DNA from: Galbibacter pacificus
GTDB taxonomy: Bacteria; Bacteroidota; Bacteroidia; Flavobacteriales; Flavobacteriaceae
Length of the DNA stretch: 64,000 bases
Reading direction: 5' to 3'
Assembly (NCBI RefSeq): GCF_029603165.1
Contig: NZ_JAQSVC010000002.1
Location: 310,001-374,000 of the forward strand
Below the pieces are notes generated by a model, which saw nothing but the letters and a program-made list of their open reading frames with translations, did no database searches and was not told the origin of the DNA. Positions 8,714-17,766 of this stretch are shown piece after piece. The position numbers were made by a program, and so were the translations under genes. Each line of letters begins with the position of its first letter. Within the stretch, counting starts at the first letter, position 1.

Positions 8714-10846
8714 ATGAAAATACAGCCAACCATTCTTATTCTATGTCTTATTTTTGCGACTTCCTGTAAAAAGAAAGAACAAAAAGAAATGAAAGAAATA
8801 ATGCCACCTATTGCTGAAAAAAAACCAATGAACCTAGAAAAACATGGGGATATTAGGATAGACAACTATTATTGGATGAACGAGCGTGAAAACCCTGAAG
8901 TAATAGATTATTTGGAGCGGGAAAACGAATATTACAAGCAAATGACGGCCCATACAGATTCTTTGGAAGAAAAGCTGTTCAAGGAGATGAAAGGGCGCAT
9001 TAAGGAAGACGACGAGTCTGTACCGTACAGATATAATGGGTATTGGTATATTACAAAGTATGAAGAGGGGAAGGACTACCCAATTTATTTAAGGAAGAAA
9101 GATGAAGAAGGGGCAAAAGAAGAAGTTATGTTTGATTGCAATAAAATGGCAGAAGGGCATTCGTTTTTTAATTTAAGGAGCATTAATATAAGTCCGGATA
9201 ATAAATTGGCTGCTTTTGGAGTAGACACGTTAAGCAGAAGAAAATACATCCTGCAAGTAAAAAATTTGGAAACCGGGGAGATACTTCCCATAAAAATAGA
9301 AAATACCACCGGCGGAAGTACATGGGCAAACGATAACAAAACCTTGTTTTATACCCGTAAAGACGAACAAACACTACGTTCTGATAAAATATTCAAGCAT
9401 GTGCTCGGGCAGGAATCTCCGGAAGACAAGTTGGTGTATTTTGAAGAAGATGAAACTTTTAATGCTTTTGTGTATAAAACAAAATCTAAAAAATATATAG
9501 TTTTTGGTTCCAGCAGTACACTTACATCAGAATATAGCTTTTTGGATGCCGATAAGCCGGACAGCAAATTAACAGTTTTTGAGCCCCGTACAAGAGGATT
9601 AGAGTACAGTATTGCTCATTATGATGATTCTTTTTACGTTATTACCAATGCCGATAAGGCCACCAATTTTAAATTGATGAAAACTCCAGTTGATAAAACA
9701 ACCAAGGAAAACTGGGAAGAAGTAATTCCGCACAGGGATGATGTTCTGTTGGAGGACATCGATATATTTAAGGATTATTTGGTAGTAAGCGAGCGCACAA
9801 ACGGATTGAACAAAATACACATAAAGCGGTGGGACAACACGGCCGATTACGATATCCCGTTCGATAACGAGACCTATACGGCATTTACATCGACTAATTT
9901 GGAATTCGACACAGATACATTGCGTTACGTATATAATTCTATAACCACCCCGGCAAGTACCATTGATTTTAATATGATAACCAAAGAAAAAGTGGTTAAA
10001 AAAGAGCAAGAAGTACTTGGCGGAAAGTTTAACAAAGACAATTATACATCAGAAAGGGTTTGGGCAAAAGCTTCCGATGGGACCATGATCCCTATTTCAA
10101 TGGTCTATAAAAAAGGTATCGAGAAAAACGGTAAAAATCCATTACTGCTATATGGATATGGATCGTACGGCGCTACGATCGACCCCTATTTTTCATCCGT
10201 TAGGTTGTCATTGCTGGATAGAGGGTTTATATACGCCATAGCCCATATCCGTGGTGGGGAATACTTAGGAAGAAACTGGTATGAGAACGGAAAACTGCTT
10301 ACAAAAAAGAACACATTTACCGATTTTGTAGATTGTACAAAATACTTAATTGAAGAAAATTACACTTCGCCAGAACATATGTACGCAATGGGCGGGTCGG
10401 CAGGAGGCCTTTTAATGGGGGCCGTTGTAAACTTGGCACCAAAGCTGTATAATGGGGTTATAGCCGCAGTTCCTTTTGTAGATGTGGTTACAACGATGCT
10501 GGACGAGTCCATACCACTTACAACAGGCGAGTACGATGAGTGGGGAAACCCGAACGACAAGGAATATTACAATTATATAAAATCCTATTCGCCCTACGAT
10601 AACGTAGAAGCAAAAGTATATCCAAATTTATTGGTCACTACGGGGCTGCACGATTCCCAAGTACAATATTGGGAACCTGCCAAGTGGGTGGCAAAGTTAA
10701 GAAATGTTAAAAAAGGCGATAACCTGCTGTTGTTTCAAATAAACATGGATGCAGGCCATGGCGGAGCTTCGGGAAGATTTGAAGCTTTAAAAGAGGTTGC
10801 TCAAGAATATGCTTTCCTTTTAGATTTGGAAGGAATCCAAGAGTAA
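8714..10846 (+). CDS. Prolyl-oligopeptidase family (S9A) lipoprotein, oligopeptidase B-like
   Basis: A serine oligopeptidase of 710 residues. The N-terminus is a lipoprotein signal (LILCLIFATSC, Cys18), so the enzyme is probably anchored in an envelope membrane. A beta-propeller (about 75-440) precedes the alpha/beta-hydrolase domain. The catalytic triad is visible: Ser562 in GGSAGG, Asp647 in TGLHDSQV and His682 in DAGHGG. Family enzymes cut short peptides, after basic residues in oligopeptidase B and after Pro in prolyl oligopeptidase; overall spacing resembles oligopeptidase B. It is monocistronic, followed about 70 bases later by the PLP-enzyme gene with its own promoter-like box. Confidence 0.92.
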   Translation: MKIQPTILILCLIFATSCKKKEQKEMKEIMPPIAEKKPMNLEKHGDIRIDNYYWMNERENPEVIDYLERENEYYKQMTAHTDSLEEKLFKEMKGRIKEDDESVPYRYNGYWYITKYEEGKDYPIYLRKKDEEGAKEEVMFDCNKMAEGHSFFNLRSINISPDNKLAAFGVDTLSRRKYILQVKNLETGEILPIKIENTTGGSTWANDNKTLFYTRKDEQTLRSDKIFKHVLGQESPEDKLVYFEEDETFNAFVYKTKSKKYIVFGSSSTLTSEYSFLDADKPDSKLTVFEPRTRGLEYSIAHYDDSFYVITNADKATNFKLMKTPVDKTTKENWEEVIPHRDDVLLEDIDIFKDYLVVSERTNGLNKIHIKRWDNTADYDIPFDNETYTAFTSTNLEFDTDTLRYVYNSITTPASTIDFNMITKEKVVKKEQEVLGGKFNKDNYTSERVWAKASDGTMIPISMVYKKGIEKNGKNPLLLYGYGSYGATIDPYFSSVRLSLLDRGFIYAIAHIRGGEYLGRNWYENGKLLTKKNTFTDFVDCTKYLIEENYTSPEHMYAMGGSAGGLLMGAVVNLAPKLYNGVIAAVPFVDVVTTMLDESIPLTTGEYDEWGNPNDKEYYNYIKSYSPYDNVEAKVYPNLLVTTGLHDSQVQYWEPAKWVAKLRNVKKGDNLLLFQINMDAGHGGASGRFEALKEVAQEYAFLLDLEGIQE

Positions 10847-10860
10847 TTAAAAAAAATAAC

Positions 10861-10868
10861 TAAATTTG
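10861..10868 (+). promoter_or_regulatory. Bacteroidota -7 promoter box (TAAATTTG) before the putative sulfonolipid group
   Basis: The octamer fits the TAnnTTTG consensus of the primary sigma factor in this phylum and lies 48 bases before the start codon at 10916. No good TTTG -33 element is present at the usual spacing, so the site is plausible rather than certain. Confidence 0.4.
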
Positions 10869-10915
10869 CAAGGTTTGGAGGAATTCAATACAAGTTTGTA
10901 TCTAACCAAATTTTT

Positions 10916-11956
10916 ATGAAAGAAAAGATAAAAGCTTACGATAATGTTTTAGATTTAATAGGGAATACCCCACTTCTAAGACTAAAGAAAATAACCCAGG
11001 ATCTTATCGGAAATTTTTATGCTAAGGTAGAAGCCTTTAATCCAGGACATTCCAGTAAAGATAGAATTGCACTACACATTATAGAAGAAGCCGAGCGCAA
11101 GGGAGTTTTAAAACCCGGCGATACCATAATAGAAACTACTTCTGGAAACACGGGATTCAGTATCGCAATGGTAAGCGTTATAAAGGGCTACGATTGCATT
11201 TTGGCGGTAAGCTCTAAATCGTCTCCCGATAAAATAGACATGCTTCGTGCAATGGGTGCCAAAGTATATGTTTGTCCGGCCCACGTTAGCGCAGACGATT
11301 CCAGGTCGTATTACCAAGTTGCAAGACGTATGCACGAAGAAATTAAAGGTTCGGTCTACATTAACCAATATTTCAACGAGCTTAATATAGATGCACATTA
11401 CAGGACTACTGGACCTGAAATATGGGAACAAACAGCAGGCCAGATTACGCATTTTGTTGCATGTAGTGGTACAGGCGGAACTATATCTGGAACGGCACGT
11501 TTTTTAAAGGAGAAAAACCCGGACATTAAAATTATTGGTGTAGACGCCTATGGTTCCGTGCTTAAAAAATACCATGAAACCAAGGAATTTGATGCCGATG
11601 AAATCTATCCATATAGAATAGAAGGACTTGGTAAAAATTTAATCCCCACGGCAACAGATTTTGACATCATCGATAAATTTGTTAAAGTGACGGATGAAGA
11701 TAGCGCGCATACTGCCCGTGAAATCTCTAAAACCGAAGGTTGTTTTGTTGGTTATACAAGCGGTGCTGTAATGCAGGCCGTTAAACAACTGGCCGAAGAA
11801 GGCGAGTTTGATAAAAACAGCAATGTAGTTATGATTTTCCCTGATCACGGGTCGAGGTACATGAGCAAAATTTATAGCGACGACTGGATGCGTGCCCAAG
11901 GATTCTTTGATTCTGTGAACACAGAAGAAACACAAAAAATAGAGTATATAAAGTAA
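10916..11956 (+). CDS. Cysteine synthase / cystathionine beta-synthase-like PLP enzyme, candidate cysteate synthase
   Basis: A fold-type II PLP enzyme of 346 residues. The PLP lysine is Lys48 in [15 protein letters not shown] is at 75-80 and the phosphate loop GTGGT at 185-189. The C-terminal [10 protein letters not shown] resembles the catalytic core of cystathionine beta-synthase more than CysK, and there is no CBS regulatory domain. The lysine loop departs from the usual NxGGSVKDR (Gly to His, Val to Ser), suggesting altered chemistry. An ordinary cysteine synthase with CysE lies elsewhere in this window (45849-47517), so this copy is not needed for cysteine. Clustered with an alpha-oxoamine synthase, it could make cysteate from a serine derivative and sulfite. 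The fold is certain; the substrate is inference. Confidence 0.9.
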   Translation: MKEKIKAYDNVLDLIGNTPLLRLKKITQDLIGNFYAKVEAFNPGHSSKDRIALHIIEEAERKGVLKPGDTIIETTSGNTGFSIAMVSVIKGYDCILAVSSKSSPDKIDMLRAMGAKVYVCPAHVSADDSRSYYQVARRMHEEIKGSVYINQYFNELNIDAHYRTTGPEIWEQTAGQITHFVACSGTGGTISGTARFLKEKNPDIKIIGVDAYGSVLKKYHETKEFDADEIYPYRIEGLGKNLIPTATDFDIIDKFVKVTDEDSAHTAREISKTEGCFVGYTSGAVMQAVKQLAEEGEFDKNSNVVMIFPDHGSRYMSKIYSDDWMRAQGFFDSVNTEETQKIEYIK

Positions 11957-11983
11957 AAGAAAAAATTAAAATATAAAAAAGCA

Positions 11984-12850
11984 ATGTCAAATTTCAATTT
12001 GGTTGATAAAGTAGAGAACATCACCAAGGAGGAATTTAAAGAAAAATATCTTTCAACCAATACACCTGTAGTATTTAAAGATTTAGCCAAAAATTGGAAA
12101 GCGACTACGAAGTGGACTTTTGACTTTTTTAAAGAAAATTACGGAGATTGGGAAATTCCTATGTATGATGATTCCTATCATAACCCCGGGAATGGTTATA
12201 TGAAACCGGTTTCATATAAAAAATTTAGCGATTATCTGGATATTATAGAAACCAAACCAACAAGCCTTAGATTTCATAATTTTCAAATAATGAAACGGGC
12301 ACCCGAATTAGCAAACGATTACGAAACGCCAACGATAATGGATGGCTTTTTTAAGTTTGCATTAATGTTTTTTGGGGGCAAGGGCTCTGCATTAAACCTG
12401 CATTACGATATAGATTGCTCTCATGTGTTTTTAACACATTTTCAAACACAAAAGAAAGTCTATTTGTACCATCCAGACCAATCACAATTATTGTATAAAC
12501 TACCATTTACCAACCATTCGCACGTAAATGTGCTTCATCCCGATCTGGAGAAATACCCTGCGTTTAAATATGCAAAAGGCTACGAGGCCACAATAGAACA
12601 CGGGGAAACACTATTTATTCCAAGACTGTGGTGGCACTATGTGTATTATTCCGAAGGGGGATATTCGCTAGCCTTACGGGCCAATAACTCCATAAAGACC
12701 AAGGCTCAGGGGTTAACAAACCTCATACGTTTGTTTACCGTAGACAACGGCATGAATTACATAGCCGGAAAGAAATGGAAGGAGTATAAAGACAATAAGG
12801 CCGAGCAGAATGCCATTAAAGCAATGAATGAAGTTAAGTTGGAATTATAA
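11984..12850 (+). CDS. JmjC/cupin-8-like Fe(II)/2-oxoglutarate oxygenase-type protein
   Basis: A 288-residue cupin-like protein. It shows the metal triad expected of JmjC-type dioxygenases: His140 and Asp142 in NLHYD and His218 in PRLWWHYVYY, within a beta-helix core (about 125-230). The N-terminal TNTPVVFKDLAKNW is typical of cupin-8 proteins related to FIH and tRNA or peptide hydroxylases. It starts 27 bases after the PLP enzyme and ends 28 bases before the reductase, so the three are almost certainly co-transcribed. In that setting it could hydroxylate a lipid or protein, but no direct evidence fixes the substrate. Confidence 0.85.
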   Translation: MSNFNLVDKVENITKEEFKEKYLSTNTPVVFKDLAKNWKATTKWTFDFFKENYGDWEIPMYDDSYHNPGNGYMKPVSYKKFSDYLDIIETKPTSLRFHNFQIMKRAPELANDYETPTIMDGFFKFALMFFGGKGSALNLHYDIDCSHVFLTHFQTQKKVYLYHPDQSQLLYKLPFTNHSHVNVLHPDLEKYPAFKYAKGYEATIEHGETLFIPRLWWHYVYYSEGGYSLALRANNSIKTKAQGLTNLIRLFTVDNGMNYIAGKKWKEYKDNKAEQNAIKAMNEVKLEL

Positions 12851-12878
12851 TTAAGAACTTCATCAGAAAAAACAAAAA

Positions 12879-13739
12879 ATGAAAAACATATTGATTACCG
12901 GAGTTTCCTCGGGAATAGGATACAGTACTGCCAAGCTTTTTTTAGACAAAGGGTTTAGGGTTTTTGGCAGCGTGCGTAAAAAAGAAGATGTAGAAAAACT
13001 AAAAACGGCATTGGGCGGTAATTTTTTTCCGTTGATTTTTGACGTTGTGGATCAAGTGGCCATAAATAAAGCCGTTATTGAAGTTGAAGGAGTTTTAGGA
13101 GGCGCTTCCCTGCATTGCCTTGTTAACAATGCCGGGGTTTCTGTAAACGGCCCTTTGGCTTATATTCCCGTTGAAGAATTTTCAAACCAGTTGGACATTA
13201 ACGTTCTAGGGGTTTTACGGGTAACGCAGGCCTTTCTTCCACTATTGGGGTTCAATACAAACAAGGAAAAAGGCAGGATTATAAATATAAGTAGTGGTTC
13301 TGGACGGGTTACCAGACCGTTCATGGCTCCTTATTCTGCTTCAAAATATGCCGTGGAAGCAATTTCTGACGGATTGAGGCGCGAACTGCTTGACTTTGGC
13401 ATAAACGTTACCGTAATAGAACCCGGGCCCATAAAATCAGAAATATGGAGCAAAGCAAAAGCCGATGCATCAACACAGGTAAACAAATACAAAGGCACTC
13501 CTTATGAAAAAATTTACGACAATATGGACAAGGCCGTACAGGGAATGGAAAGTATAGCGTTGGACGCCAGTAAGGTTTCGGATTTAATCTACGGAATTTT
13601 TGAAGGAAAGAAAAAAAAGACAAGATATTTGGTAGCCCCAAAAAAATGGTTATTTTGGTTGGCAATTCATGTTTTTCCTGATAAGTTTTTAGATAAAATG
13701 TTTCAAAAGCAATTTAAAAAACTTGTAGAAGAAAAGTAA
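12879..13739 (+). CDS. Short-chain dehydrogenase/reductase, candidate 3-ketocapnine reductase
   Basis: A classical SDR of 286 residues with the cofactor motif TGVSSGIG at 7-14, NNAG at 83-86, a catalytic Ser near 139 in INISSG, and Tyr152 and Lys156 in PYSASKYAVE. Arg33 after the second strand suggests NADP(H). The C-terminus ends with a hydrophobic and basic segment (KKWLFWLAIHVFPDKFLDK), as in SDRs that act on membrane lipids such as 3-ketosphinganine reductase. Immediately upstream of the alpha-oxoamine synthase, it is well placed to reduce the 3-keto product. Family certain, substrate inferred. Confidence 0.92.
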   Translation: MKNILITGVSSGIGYSTAKLFLDKGFRVFGSVRKKEDVEKLKTALGGNFFPLIFDVVDQVAINKAVIEVEGVLGGASLHCLVNNAGVSVNGPLAYIPVEEFSNQLDINVLGVLRVTQAFLPLLGFNTNKEKGRIINISSGSGRVTRPFMAPYSASKYAVEAISDGLRRELLDFGINVTVIEPGPIKSEIWSKAKADASTQVNKYKGTPYEKIYDNMDKAVQGMESIALDASKVSDLIYGIFEGKKKKTRYLVAPKKWLFWLAIHVFPDKFLDKMFQKQFKKLVEEK

Positions 13740-13743
13740 ATAT

Positions 13744-13776
13744 TTTATGATAAGAGTTTAAATTTCGTTACTTTTG
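13744..13776 (+). promoter_or_regulatory. Internal promoter before the alpha-oxoamine synthase gene
   Basis: TACTTTTG at 13769-13776 matches TAnnTTTG, and TTTA at 13744-13747 is a near match to the TTTG -33 element with the 21-base gap seen at two other promoters in this window. The start codon is 54 bases downstream. It would allow the synthase to be expressed independently of the three genes before it. Confidence 0.45.
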
Positions 13777-13829
13777 CGTGCTGTAAATTTAACATTTATT
13801 TCAAATTTTAAAAGAAAACCTCCATTTAC

Positions 13830-15092
13830 ATGAGAGATTTATTTGATAGGATTATTGAGAACAAAGGGCCATTAGGAAAATGGGCTTCTCAGGCAGAGGG
13901 ATATTTTGTGTTTCCAAAATTGGAAGGACATATTTCAAATAGAATGAAGTTTAATGGGAAAGAAGTAATTACCTGGAGTATCAATGATTACCTTGGGCTT
14001 GCCAATCATCCGGAAGTATTAAAGGCCGATGCCGAGGCTGCTGCCGAGCATGGTGCCGCCTATCCAATGGGTGCCAGGATGATGAGCGGGCACACCGACC
14101 TTCATGAACAATTACAGAACGAGCTTGCACAGTTTGTAAATAAAGAAGCTACGTATTTACTTAATTTCGGGTATCAGGGAATGGTATCGGCCATCGATGC
14201 ACTGGTTACCAAAGATGATATTATTGTGTATGATGTAGATTCGCATGCTTGTATAATAGACGGTGTGCGTTTACACATGGGAAAACGTTTTACCTATCAG
14301 CACAATGATATGGACAGCCTTGAGAAAAACCTGGAACGCGCCACTAAAATGGCAGAACAGACCGGGGGAGGTATTCTTGTCATCTCTGAAGGTGTTTTTG
14401 GAATGCGTGGCGAGCAAGGACGATTGAAAGAAATTGTTGCCCTAAAACAAAAATTTAATTTTAGGTTGCTAGTCGATGATGCCCACGGATTTGGCACACT
14501 TGGCGCAACCGGAGCAGGAGCAGGCGAAGAACAAGGCGTACAGGACCAGATAGATGTTTATTTTGCAACTTTTGCGAAATCTATGGCAAGTATCGGTGCA
14601 TTTTTGGCAGGAGACAAGGAAGTAATAGATTACTTAAAATACAATTTGCGCTCTCAAATGTTTGCCAAGTCATTGCCCATGATTTTTGTAAAAGGAGCCT
14701 TAAAGCGTTTGGACATGCTAAGGAGCATGCCAGAACTAAAAGCAAAACTTTGGGGAAATGTAGATGCATTGCAAAATGGACTAAAAGCAAGGGGTTTTGA
14801 TATTGGTACCACACAAAGTTGTGTAACTCCAGTTTACCTTAACGGAAGTATTCCCGAAGCAATGGCTCTAGTGAAAGACTTGAGGGAGAATTACGGAATT
14901 TTCTGCTCTATTGTGGTGTATCCGGTAATTCCAAAAGGGTTGATTTTACTTAGGATGATTCCTACCGCAACACATACCATGGACGATATCAATGCAACTT
15001 TAGAAGCATTTTCGGCTATTCGCGACCGATTGGAAAACGGAACTTACAAACGTCTTTCTGCAGCAGTTGAAGCTGCCATGGGCGATAAATAA
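13830..15092 (+). CDS. Alpha-oxoamine synthase, candidate cysteate C-fatty acyltransferase / serine palmitoyltransferase-like
   Basis: A fold-type I PLP enzyme of 420 residues in the family of serine palmitoyltransferase, KBL and BioF. The Schiff-base lysine is Lys250 in TFAKSMAS, His139 in DSHACI should stack on PLP, and the DDAHGFG motif is at 216-222. Family members condense an amino acid with an acyl thioester and lose CO2. In Flavobacterium johnsoniae and Alistipes a member joins cysteate to a fatty acyl thioester, the first step to capnine and sulfonolipids, and the F. johnsoniae enzyme is needed for efficient gliding. The neighbouring cysteine-synthase-like enzyme, reductase and GNAT protein favour that role. 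KBL or a true serine palmitoyltransferase are the alternatives. Confidence 0.88.
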   Translation: MRDLFDRIIENKGPLGKWASQAEGYFVFPKLEGHISNRMKFNGKEVITWSINDYLGLANHPEVLKADAEAAAEHGAAYPMGARMMSGHTDLHEQLQNELAQFVNKEATYLLNFGYQGMVSAIDALVTKDDIIVYDVDSHACIIDGVRLHMGKRFTYQHNDMDSLEKNLERATKMAEQTGGGILVISEGVFGMRGEQGRLKEIVALKQKFNFRLLVDDAHGFGTLGATGAGAGEEQGVQDQIDVYFATFAKSMASIGAFLAGDKEVIDYLKYNLRSQMFAKSLPMIFVKGALKRLDMLRSMPELKAKLWGNVDALQNGLKARGFDIGTTQSCVTPVYLNGSIPEAMALVKDLRENYGIFCSIVVYPVIPKGLILLRMIPTATHTMDDINATLEAFSAIRDRLENGTYKRLSAAVEAAMGDK

Positions 15093-15114
15093 GAAAGAAT
15101 ATATTTATAACATA

Positions 15115-15146
15115 TAAAAAATCCGCCCGATAAGGCGGATTTTTTG
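15115..15146. terminator. Bidirectional intrinsic terminator
   Basis: The stem ATCCGCC (15121-15127) pairs with GGCGGAT (15134-15140) around a six-base loop. It is flanked by an A-run on one side and a T-run on the other, so it can end both the synthase transcript and the convergent GNAT-gene transcript. Confidence 0.9.
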
Positions 15147-15163
15147 TGTTTTAAACTTCTATC

Positions 15164-16282
15164 TTATAAATACTTTCTATAAGTCCTCCACTTTTTTATA
15201 AGCTGTGGATTGTAATCTTTCCAAAGTGCCTGTACTTGGTTGTTGGTTTCCAACTCTGGATTGGTCTCCATTACTTTGGTTCCTTTTTTCAAGAATGTTT
15301 TATAGGTTTCATTAAAAATAATGGCAGTTAACCCTTTTCGCATGTATTCGGGTGCAATGCCAATTAATAGCAGTGTAACTTTATCGTTTTTCTTTTGTGC
15401 TTTCAATAAGTGATAAAAACCAAAAGGAAAAAGTTTTCCGTTTGCTTTTTGAAGCGCTTTTGCAAACGAAGGCATAATTACGGAAAATCCAACTAAATTA
15501 TCATCTTCATCAGCAATAAGAACAACAAAATCGGGGTCTAAAAATTTTAAGTATTTGTTCTTGTAATGTTCTATTTGGTATGGCTTGATAGGTGTGAAAG
15601 ATTCTAAATGCTGATGCGAGCGGTTCATTAAATCGAAAATCTTTTCGGCATAAGGCAATAAGGTCTTTGTATTTGGAATCTCAAGTAGCTTTAGCCTATA
15701 TTTTTTCAGTAATAATTCTGAAAATTTGGCCAACTTATCAGGAACCGTCTCTGGAACAACAATTTCATATTCCTTCCAATCAACTTCTTTTTCAAATCCC
15801 GATTGCTCCACGAGTCCGGGATAGTATTCAAAGTTATAATTGGTGGGCATGCTGCCAATCCGGTCAAATCCTTCAATAAGCATCCCGGCCTTGTCCATAT
15901 TGGAAAATCCTGCCGGCCCTTCAATATACTCCAGTTGTTTTTCCTTTCCAATGCTAAAAACCTTGTCGAAAAGGGCTTTACTGACTTCTGGATCGTCAAT
16001 GGCATCAAACCAACCAAAACGAAGTTTGCTGTTGCCCATCTTTTTTACTTCGTTCCAATTAATAATAGCGCATACACGGCCTGCAATTTTATTGTTTTTA
16101 TGGGCAAGGAAAAACCAGGCTTCTGCATCTTTAAAAGCCGGGTTTTTGTCTTTGTTGAAGTTGTTAAGTTCTTCTTTTATAATTGGCGGCACCCAGTTTT
16201 CGGAATCTTTGTAAAGTTCAAACGGAAACTTTACAAATTGTTCCAGCTCCTTTTTAGTAGTTACTTCTTTAACTTCAATCAT
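15164..16282 (-). CDS. GNAT-superfamily acyltransferase-like protein, candidate sulfonolipid N-acyltransferase
   Basis: A 372-residue protein of the large two-part GNAT type (YghO-like). The C-terminal half has the fold's hallmarks: the strand VVLIADEDDNLVGFSV (about 250-265) and LLLIGIAPEYMRKGLTAII (about 315-333), where the pyrophosphate-binding loop is expected. It has no signal peptide. It faces the alpha-oxoamine synthase tail to tail across a shared terminator, and the downstream gene follows seven bases later. N-acylation of the capnine amino group is a step that GNAT-type proteins could perform, so it is a candidate for the last step of the proposed pathway. That is inference from position; the superfamily call is solid. 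Confidence 0.75.
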   Translation of the reverse strand: MIEVKEVTTKKELEQFVKFPFELYKDSENWVPPIIKEELNNFNKDKNPAFKDAEAWFFLAHKNNKIAGRVCAIINWNEVKKMGNSKLRFGWFDAIDDPEVSKALFDKVFSIGKEKQLEYIEGPAGFSNMDKAGMLIEGFDRIGSMPTNYNFEYYPGLVEQSGFEKEVDWKEYEIVVPETVPDKLAKFSELLLKKYRLKLLEIPNTKTLLPYAEKIFDLMNRSHQHLESFTPIKPYQIEHYKNKYLKFLDPDFVVLIADEDDNLVGFSVIMPSFAKALQKANGKLFPFGFYHLLKAQKKNDKVTLLLIGIAPEYMRKGLTAIIFNETYKTFLKKGTKVMETNPELETNNQVQALWKDYNPQLIKKWRTYRKYL

Positions 16283-16288
16283 ATATTC

Positions 16289-17269
16289 TTAATCATTAAT
16301 ATCGATTTCTTCAAATGGATTTTTATTCTTTTTTCGTTTTTTCTTGGCTTCCTTAATAAACTCCTTGTCTTCATCAGAAACATTGTCTATTCTAGGCCGT
16401 GGATCTACATGGCGGTCCAGCCTGTAGGAAATCCCAATGGAACCGAATAAACGGGATGGGGTATCTTTTATATTAATACCCATGGATGCGTCTACCTGCA
16501 AGTTTTTATTAAACAGCCTAGCGGCACCGGCCCGAAAAATCCCATCGGCATATGCGTCGCTTTTATATCCTTGATTTTCTATAAATATGGAATAACGGGG
16601 GTCGGTAAAAGCATGTGTAAGGGTAATTATGTAGTTAAACATGGGGTCGTCTCCCGTAAACTTATCGTATATAAAATTCATGACCAACACCCAATTTGCC
16701 GTAAAATGGTTTTGTGTGGCTATCATTACTTTGGGGCTTATTTGCGAATCGTCAGGGAAAAACGGGTTGTCTCCAAAATTAAAATTGGCTCCGGCATACA
16801 CGGCAACCGCAGGAATTAAGTCTTTCCATTGTACATGGTGGTTTGCCTTCCAACTATACAGGTTTGGTTTGTTTTTCTCTGGATTTTTATAGGGATCGTA
16901 TATTAAATATTTGGCGCCAATGGTGTTTTTGGTAAAGTTGCTTCTAGAATATTCAGTAGAAGGAGATACGGAATAATTTGTCATGTTTTCCTTTGTAAAA
17001 GTACCGTCGAGAATAATTTCAAGTTGTTCGAACAGCAGGCCATATCGAATGGCATAATCCATTCCATAACGGTTGGCTTCGGTTTCTAGCAAAGAATGTT
17101 CCATACGTTCGTAATAAAAGCCACCTTCTCCCTGGATTACATTTTTACCAACGGCAAAGGCACTGTAGGATGCTCCGGGACGGTTAGAATTTATAACATC
17201 GGTATATTGGGCGTTTACTTGTAGGGAACAAGTAACAAGCATAGCAGTTAAGTAATAAAGTTTTTTCAT
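16289..17269 (-). CDS. Outer-membrane beta-barrel transporter-like protein (MetA/phenol-degradation type)
   Basis: A 326-residue protein with a signal peptide ending in VNAQ. The mature start YTDVINSNRPGASYSAFAVGKNVIQGEGGF is characteristic of the MetA-pathway of phenol degradation family of barrel proteins, and alternating hydrophobic strands continue to about residue 285. The C-terminus is a charged tail with a Lys/Arg cluster (KEAKKKRKKNKN), presumably periplasmic. It lies upstream of, and probably in one transcript with, the GNAT gene. In flavobacteria such proteins are usually annotated only as transporters. No substrate can be inferred. Confidence 0.7.
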   Translation of the reverse strand: MKKLYYLTAMLVTCSLQVNAQYTDVINSNRPGASYSAFAVGKNVIQGEGGFYYERMEHSLLETEANRYGMDYAIRYGLLFEQLEIILDGTFTKENMTNYSVSPSTEYSRSNFTKNTIGAKYLIYDPYKNPEKNKPNLYSWKANHHVQWKDLIPAVAVYAGANFNFGDNPFFPDDSQISPKVMIATQNHFTANWVLVMNFIYDKFTGDDPMFNYIITLTHAFTDPRYSIFIENQGYKSDAYADGIFRAGAARLFNKNLQVDASMGINIKDTPSRLFGSIGISYRLDRHVDPRPRIDNVSDEDKEFIKEAKKKRKKNKNPFEEIDIND

Positions 17270-17478
17270 GTTAAATTGCTTTTCAATTAACGAAAATAAT
17301 TTTTTTAAGGTAAACTATATCAAAACGACCCCGAAAAATATGTTGTTTACAGAATAATTATGACGAATGTTTTATATGAAATCGTATTTTTATACTTTTT
17401 ATTATTTTTTTAAGGTTTTATATCCTGTTTTACGCTTAATCTATTGTATTTTTGAAAGTATTTTCAAAATAGAATTCA

Positions 17479-17751
17479 ATGCAGTTATTAAGAACAATCT
17501 TAATCATACTTTTTGTTTGGTACGGGTTTAAAATCTTGTCCCGCCTTTTTGGACCATATTTGTTTAAGTATGCTTCCAAGAAGATGGAAAAGAAATTTGG
17601 CGAACAATTTGGGCAACAGCAACAGCAACATAAACAAGCACAGCAATATAGGGAAGGGGAAACAGTAATTGATAAAAAACCACAAAATACTGATTCAAAA
17701 AAATCTTCAGAAAAAGTTGGAGAATATATTGAATTTGAAGAAATTGACTAA
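17479..17751 (+). CDS. DUF4834-family small membrane protein
   Basis: A 90-residue protein with one N-terminal membrane helix (about 3-22, LLRTILIILFVWYGFKIL). A basic, Gln-rich linker (GQQQQQHKQAQQ) follows, and the tail ends VGEYIEFEEID, typical of DUF4834. This family occurs mainly in Bacteroidota and has no known function. It ends 15 bases before the YfhO-family gene, so the two are likely co-transcribed. A TATTTTTG box at 17447-17454 is a possible promoter. Confidence 0.8.
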   Translation: MQLLRTILIILFVWYGFKILSRLFGPYLFKYASKKMEKKFGEQFGQQQQQHKQAQQYREGETVIDKKPQNTDSKKSSEKVGEYIEFEEID

Positions 17752-17766
17752 CTAAATTTAACTTTA

